DNA of 64,000 nt from contig JBBSGP010000007.1 in NCBI GenBank assembly GCA_038253885.1, forward strand, positions 1-64,000. Direction: 5' to 3'. The position numbers were made by a program, and so were the translations under genes. Within the stretch, counting starts at the first letter, position 1. Each line of letters opens with the position of its first letter. The notes below the pieces were generated by a model. It saw only the letters and a program-made list of their open reading frames with translations, was not told where the DNA came from and searched no databases. The stretch is from JALZAQ01 sp038253885. Its GTDB lineage: Bacteria > Gemmatimonadota > Gemmatimonadetes > Gemmatimonadales > Gemmatimonadaceae. Of this stretch, positions 60,708-64,000 are shown in pieces.

Positions 60708-61847
60708 ATGAGCACCACCGCCGAGCCCGGAACACACCGTCCGGACGTCCACACGTTCGAGCACCATTGGCAGGACGAGGGTGACGCGGCCTTCCTCTAT
60801 GGTATCCTAGCGGACGCCGAAGGGGATGATCGGAAGCGCGATCTGTACCGCCGACTGGCCGAGGTCGAGCAGCGGCACGTGACAATCTGGGGCGACCTGA
60901 TGACGCAGAACGGCCGCGTGCCCCGGACGTTCCGTCCGAGCAGTCGCGCCCGGGTGCTCGCCTGGATGGGGAGGTCGTTCGGCCCGCGCTTCCTGCTCCC
61001 GATGCTGCTGGCGGAGGAGGGTCGCGAGGTGAAGGGGTACCTCGCCATGCACCGGCAGACGCCGTCTGGCGTGGCGGGGCGCGGGGAGGCTCTCCTGCTG
61101 GCGCGAGAGTCCGCGGAGCACGCCACTACCCTGGGCCAGATCGCCGGAACGGTGGGCGAGCCCTGGCACCGCAAGGGCTCGGGCGGCTTCCTGCGCAGCG
61201 TTGTGTACGGATTCAATGATGGTCTGACGGCGAACTTCGGGCTGGTGGCCGGGATGATCGGGGCGAGCACCGCGCAGCAGCAGCACACGGTGGCGGTAGC
61301 CGGGATCGCCGGCCTAATCGCCGATGCTCTCTCCATGGGCTCCAGCGGCTATCTCGCCGCCAAGAGCGAGCAGGAAGTCTACGCGCACGAGATCGCGATG
61401 GAGCGAGACGAGATCGAGCTGATGCCCGAGGTGGAACGGGACGAGCTCGCTCTCATCTATGAGGCCAAGGGGATGCCCACGGCGGAGGCCCACCAGCTCG
61501 CCACCGAAGTCATGCGGAACCCGAAGCGCATGCTCGACGAGCAGGTGCAGGAGGAGCTCGGGATCGGCGAGCAGGTCACGTCGCCCCTGCGCGAGGGCTG
61601 GCTCACCGGACTGGCCACCGCGGTCGGCGCCTTCATCCCGGTGGCCCCCTTTCTCTTCCTGAGCGGCACCGCGGCAATCGTCACTTCGTTCGCGATCGCG
61701 ATGTCTTCCCACTTTCTCATCGGTGCCGCCCGGTCCGTGTTCACCGGCCGGGGTACCTTCCGATCAGGCTTCGACATGTTCGTCGTCGGTCTGGGCGTGG
61801 CGGCGGTCGGATACTTCGTCGGTCAGTGGGTGTCCACGCTCCTCTGA
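60708..61847 (+). CDS. ferritin-like/VIT1 iron exporter (MbfA-like)
   Basis: The 379-residue protein joins an N-terminal ferritin-like (rubrerythrin) di-iron domain (about 15-150) with metal-ligand residues in EGDAAFLYGILADAEG, EVEQRHVTIW and ESAEHATTLG, to a C-terminal VIT1/CCC1 membrane transporter (from about 160) beginning YGFNDGLTANFGLVAGMIGA. Related MbfA proteins export iron and protect against peroxide. A GATACT box lies five bases before the ATG and may be a promoter. It is divergent from the PDZ gene and overlaps the 3' end of the SET-domain gene by 25 bases. Confidence 0.9.
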   Translation: MSTTAEPGTHRPDVHTFEHHWQDEGDAAFLYGILADAEGDDRKRDLYRRLAEVEQRHVTIWGDLMTQNGRVPRTFRPSSRARVLAWMGRSFGPRFLLPMLLAEEGREVKGYLAMHRQTPSGVAGRGEALLLARESAEHATTLGQIAGTVGEPWHRKGSGGFLRSVVYGFNDGLTANFGLVAGMIGASTAQQQHTVAVAGIAGLIADALSMGSSGYLAAKSEQEVYAHEIAMERDEIELMPEVERDELALIYEAKGMPTAEAHQLATEVMRNPKRMLDEQVQEELGIGEQVTSPLREGWLTGLATAVGAFIPVAPFLFLSGTAAIVTSFAIAMSSHFLIGAARSVFTGRGTFRSGFDMFVVGLGVAAVGYFVGQWVSTLL

Positions 61848-62374
61848 GCCACCGATGGGCGTGGGCCGCGTCTGACCCGTCGGTCCTTCACCTTTCGCCG
61901 TATTCCGCGCATCGACTTCGGGGGCTTTCTCTCGAGAATGATGCCGCGGCATCTCCGTGAGCCGCAGCGGCATGCGTACCGCTCGAGCCACGCTCTCTGA
62001 AATCTCCCACTCCGCTGGAGCTGATAGTCATAGAGCAGCTCGGCGCCCCGCGGGATGTCACGCAGCGTCTCGATGAAGATGCGCCCATCCTCGATCACCG
62101 CTTCGCAGTTGGGCTCACAGGAGTGGTTTATCCAGCGGGCCGAGTTGCCTCCGAAGCGCGCATCCACCACGGTGTCGTCATCCACGGTGAAGAGAAACGT
62201 GTGCGCGTGCTCCAACAGATCATCGTCGTAGCGCTCATCGGCCGCCTCGGGCGTGATGCGCTTCCCCGTGTACTCGATCAGGCGCGTGCCCTTCGCGATG
62301 CGCCGCGTCGCGAAGACGCCGCGACCCTGGATGGGCGAGCGGCGCACCTCGAAGGCTCTTCGGGATGCCGGCAT
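61823..62374 (-). CDS. SET-domain protein-lysine methyltransferase
   Basis: The 183-residue protein is a SET domain with a post-SET tail. GRGVFATRRIAKGTRLIEYTG opens the domain. NHSCEPN (83-89) binds S-adenosylmethionine. ELLYDY (112-117) holds the catalytic tyrosine. A post-SET zinc-type cluster has C-x-C-x4-C at 135-142 (CRCGSRRC) and probably uses a Cys from NHSCEPNC. The basic C-terminus (RRKVKDRRVRRG) may bind nucleic acid or acidic partners. SET proteins methylate lysines, and the bacterial target is unknown. The gene starts 11 bases downstream of leuS on the same strand, so the two may be co-transcribed. Confidence 0.88.
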   Translation of the reverse strand: MPASRRAFEVRRSPIQGRGVFATRRIAKGTRLIEYTGKRITPEAADERYDDDLLEHAHTFLFTVDDDTVVDARFGGNSARWINHSCEPNCEAVIEDGRIFIETLRDIPRGAELLYDYQLQRSGRFQRAWLERYACRCGSRRCRGIILERKPPKSMRGIRRKVKDRRVRRGPRPSVAQRSVDTH

Positions 62375-62385
62375 CCGCGACGACG

Positions 62386-64000
62386 CTACACAACGATGTT
62401 GAGCAGCCGACCGGGCACGTAGATCACCTTCCGCGGCGTTCCCGTCACGAAGCGCGCGATGCTGTCATCCGAGAGGGCGAGCTCGCGGGCGCGCTCCGCA
62501 GTCATGTCCCGCGACCCGTCGATGCGTCCGCGCAGCTTGCCGTTCACCTGCACGACGATCTCGACAGTGTCTTCGACAACCAGCGCCGGATCGTACACGG
62601 GCCAGCCGGCGTGGAAGATACCGCCTGCACGGTCGTGTCCCATCTGCTCCCAGAGCTCTTCGGCGATGTGAGGGGCAAAGGGGGCCACCAGTTGAACGAG
62701 AGGCTCGACTTCGGCGCGGTGCGGCGTGCGCTCGTTCGCGCGCAGGCCGTTCATGTACTCCATCATGGCCGCGATCGCCGTGTTGTAGCTCAGTCGCTCC
62801 GTGTCGTCGCCGACCTTCCTGATCGTCTGGTGAAGCTTGCTCATCACCCCTGGGTCAGGGTCCCCGCCGCCCGTCATCTCCTGGACCGACATCCAGAGGC
62901 GATCGAGGAAGCGGCGCACCCCGGAGATGCTCTGGTCGCGGAAGTCGCCGCCCTCCTCGAACGGACCGAGGAACATCAGGTAGCTCCGGAAAGCGTCCGC
63001 GCCCCAGCGCTCGATGTACTCGTCGGGATTCACCACGTTGCCACGGCTCTTCGACATCTTCGCGCCGTCGCGGATGATCATTCCGTGGGCGCGGAACTTC
63101 CGGAACGGCTCCTCGAAGTCGAGATGCCCCATGTCGTGCAGCACCATCGTGATGAAGCGCGTGTACAGAAGGTGCAGCACCGCATGCTCGTTGCCGCCGA
63201 TGTAGGAGTCCACCGGCAGCCATCGTTTTGTGCGGTCGGCGTCGAACGGACGGTCGTCGAATTCGGTGCTCGGGTAGCGCAGAAAATACCATGCGCTGTC
63301 GAGAAAGGTGTCGGACACATCGGTCTCCCGCCGCGCCATCTTGCCGCATTCCGGACAGGGGACGCGATACCAGTCGGCCGCCCGAGCGAGCGGCGACACG
63401 CCACTGTCGTCCGGGCGGAAGTCGTCCAGCTGAGGGAGGAGCACCGGAAGATCCGCCAGCGGAACCTGCTGGATTCCACATTCGTCACAGTAGATCACTG
63501 GGATCGGCGGCCCCCAGTAGCGCTGGCGGGAGATGCACCAGTCGTGCAACCGGTAGTTCACTACCGGCGCGGCCTTGCCGGCGGAGACAAGCCACGAGGT
63601 GATCTCGCGCTGTGCGTCGGACACCGACATGCCATCGAATTGCGCCGAGTTGACGATCGTGCCATCGCCCTCCGCCGCTGAGTCGACCGGAGTTCCCCCG
63701 CCCTCTCCGGGCCCTGCCACGACTCGGCGGATCGGCAGCTGGAACTTCGTCGCGAACTCGAAGTCGCGGGCATCGTGGCCGGGTACGGCCATGATGGCGC
63801 CGGTGCCGTACTCCATCAGCACGTAATCGGCGACCCAGACGGGGATCGGCTCGCCGGTAGCGGGGTTATGCGCCCATGCTCCGGTGAAGACACCGGTCTT
63901 CTCCTTCTCCGTGACCTTGCGCGTCACCACATCCTGCTTGGCCGCGCGCTCCCGATACGCGCGCACGTCTGGAGCTCGGTCCGCGGTCGCGATCTGCTCG
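62386..64000 (-). CDS. leuS: leucyl-tRNA synthetase, C-terminal part (runs off the right edge)
   Basis: The open frame enters from the right edge and covers about 537 residues to its stop at 62386. The visible part begins in the editing domain (MEYGTGAIMAVPGHDARDFEFA), then the second half of the catalytic domain with WCISRQRYWGPPIPV, a zinc-type insert (CDECG to CPECG), YIGGNEHAVLHLLY and the ATP motif KMSKSRGNVV. The anticodon-binding domain and a C-terminal domain with VQVNGKLRGRI follow. The first 300-odd residues, including the HIGH motif, lie outside the window. It charges tRNA-Leu. Confidence 0.95.
   Translation of the reverse strand, partial: EQIATADRAPDVRAYRERAAKQDVVTRKVTEKEKTGVFTGAWAHNPATGEPIPVWVADYVLMEYGTGAIMAVPGHDARDFEFATKFQLPIRRVVAGPGEGGGTPVDSAAEGDGTIVNSAQFDGMSVSDAQREITSWLVSAGKAAPVVNYRLHDWCISRQRYWGPPIPVIYCDECGIQQVPLADLPVLLPQLDDFRPDDSGVSPLARAADWYRVPCPECGKMARRETDVSDTFLDSAWYFLRYPSTEFDDRPFDADRTKRWLPVDSYIGGNEHAVLHLLYTRFITMVLHDMGHLDFEEPFRKFRAHGMIIRDGAKMSKSRGNVVNPDEYIERWGADAFRSYLMFLGPFEEGGDFRDQSISGVRRFLDRLWMSVQEMTGGGDPDPGVMSKLHQTIRKVGDDTERLSYNTAIAAMMEYMNGLRANERTPHRAEVEPLVQLVAPFAPHIAEELWEQMGHDRAGGIFHAGWPVYDPALVVEDTVEIVVQVNGKLRGRIDGSRDMTAERARELALSDDSIARFVTGTPRKVIYVPGRLLNIVV

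Overview
This looks like a 64 kb chromosomal window from a high-GC, free-living, diderm bacterium. Gene content points to Gemmatimonadota or a close relative: a Ser/Thr kinase fused to a TolB-like/TPR module, many lipoproteins with a clear lipobox, TolC/HlyD efflux operons, PadR regulation, M61/M28 peptidases and an OPT transporter. The phylum is inferred, not proven. Genes are dense, and no rRNA, tRNA, CRISPR array or prophage was seen.

1-1131: the left edge holds the 3' end of an IS3-type element that cuts a lipoprotein gene. A relic repeat pair follows, then a regulatory leader: promoter, SAM-II riboswitch and strong terminator in front of metH. 1132-8233: methionine/one-carbon genes (cobalamin-dependent metH; a fused homocysteine methyltransferase/MTHFR) with a lipoprotein gene on the opposite strand between them. 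8260-19298: acyl-CoA dehydrogenase, YIP1-type membrane protein, Xaa-Pro peptidase, M61 peptidase, DUF4349 lipoprotein, OPT transporter, an exported Hcp-like protein and an amidohydrolase. 19312-23690 (minus): HEAT-repeat protein and an ECF-type vitamin/metal transporter (S, T and fused A-A subunits).

23768-31905: M28 peptidase, HDAC-like deacetylase, alpha/beta hydrolase, two unknown proteins, PolX (polymerase site degenerate, PHP nuclease site intact), endonuclease III, EVE protein, cyclophilin and a 48-residue membrane protein. 32026-36848: TetR-controlled tripartite efflux operon (TolC-EmrA-EmrB) with a visible operator. 36924-43177: HD hydrolase, then a tightly packed six-gene unit (ECF sigma factor, single-TM protein, Spy-like protein, TolC, MacA-like adaptor, MacB-like permease with no ATPase). 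43293-45578: Ser/Thr kinase-TPR protein.

45600-50552: a molybdenum hydroxylase operon of the 4-hydroxybenzoyl-CoA reductase type, including the extra 4Fe-4S cysteine pattern in the flavoprotein subunit, flanked on both sides by gene remnants. 50661-64000: S9-type hydrolase, GT-C glycosyltransferase with a C-terminal frameshift, PadR regulator with AT-rich operators and terminator, Kup, outer-membrane protein, gamma-glutamyltransferase, triple-PDZ protein, ferritin-like/VIT1 iron protein, SET-domain protein and the 3' part of leuS. Several genes (acyl-CoA dehydrogenase, polX, possibly the kinase) have a -10 box six bases before an ATG, suggesting leaderless transcripts.
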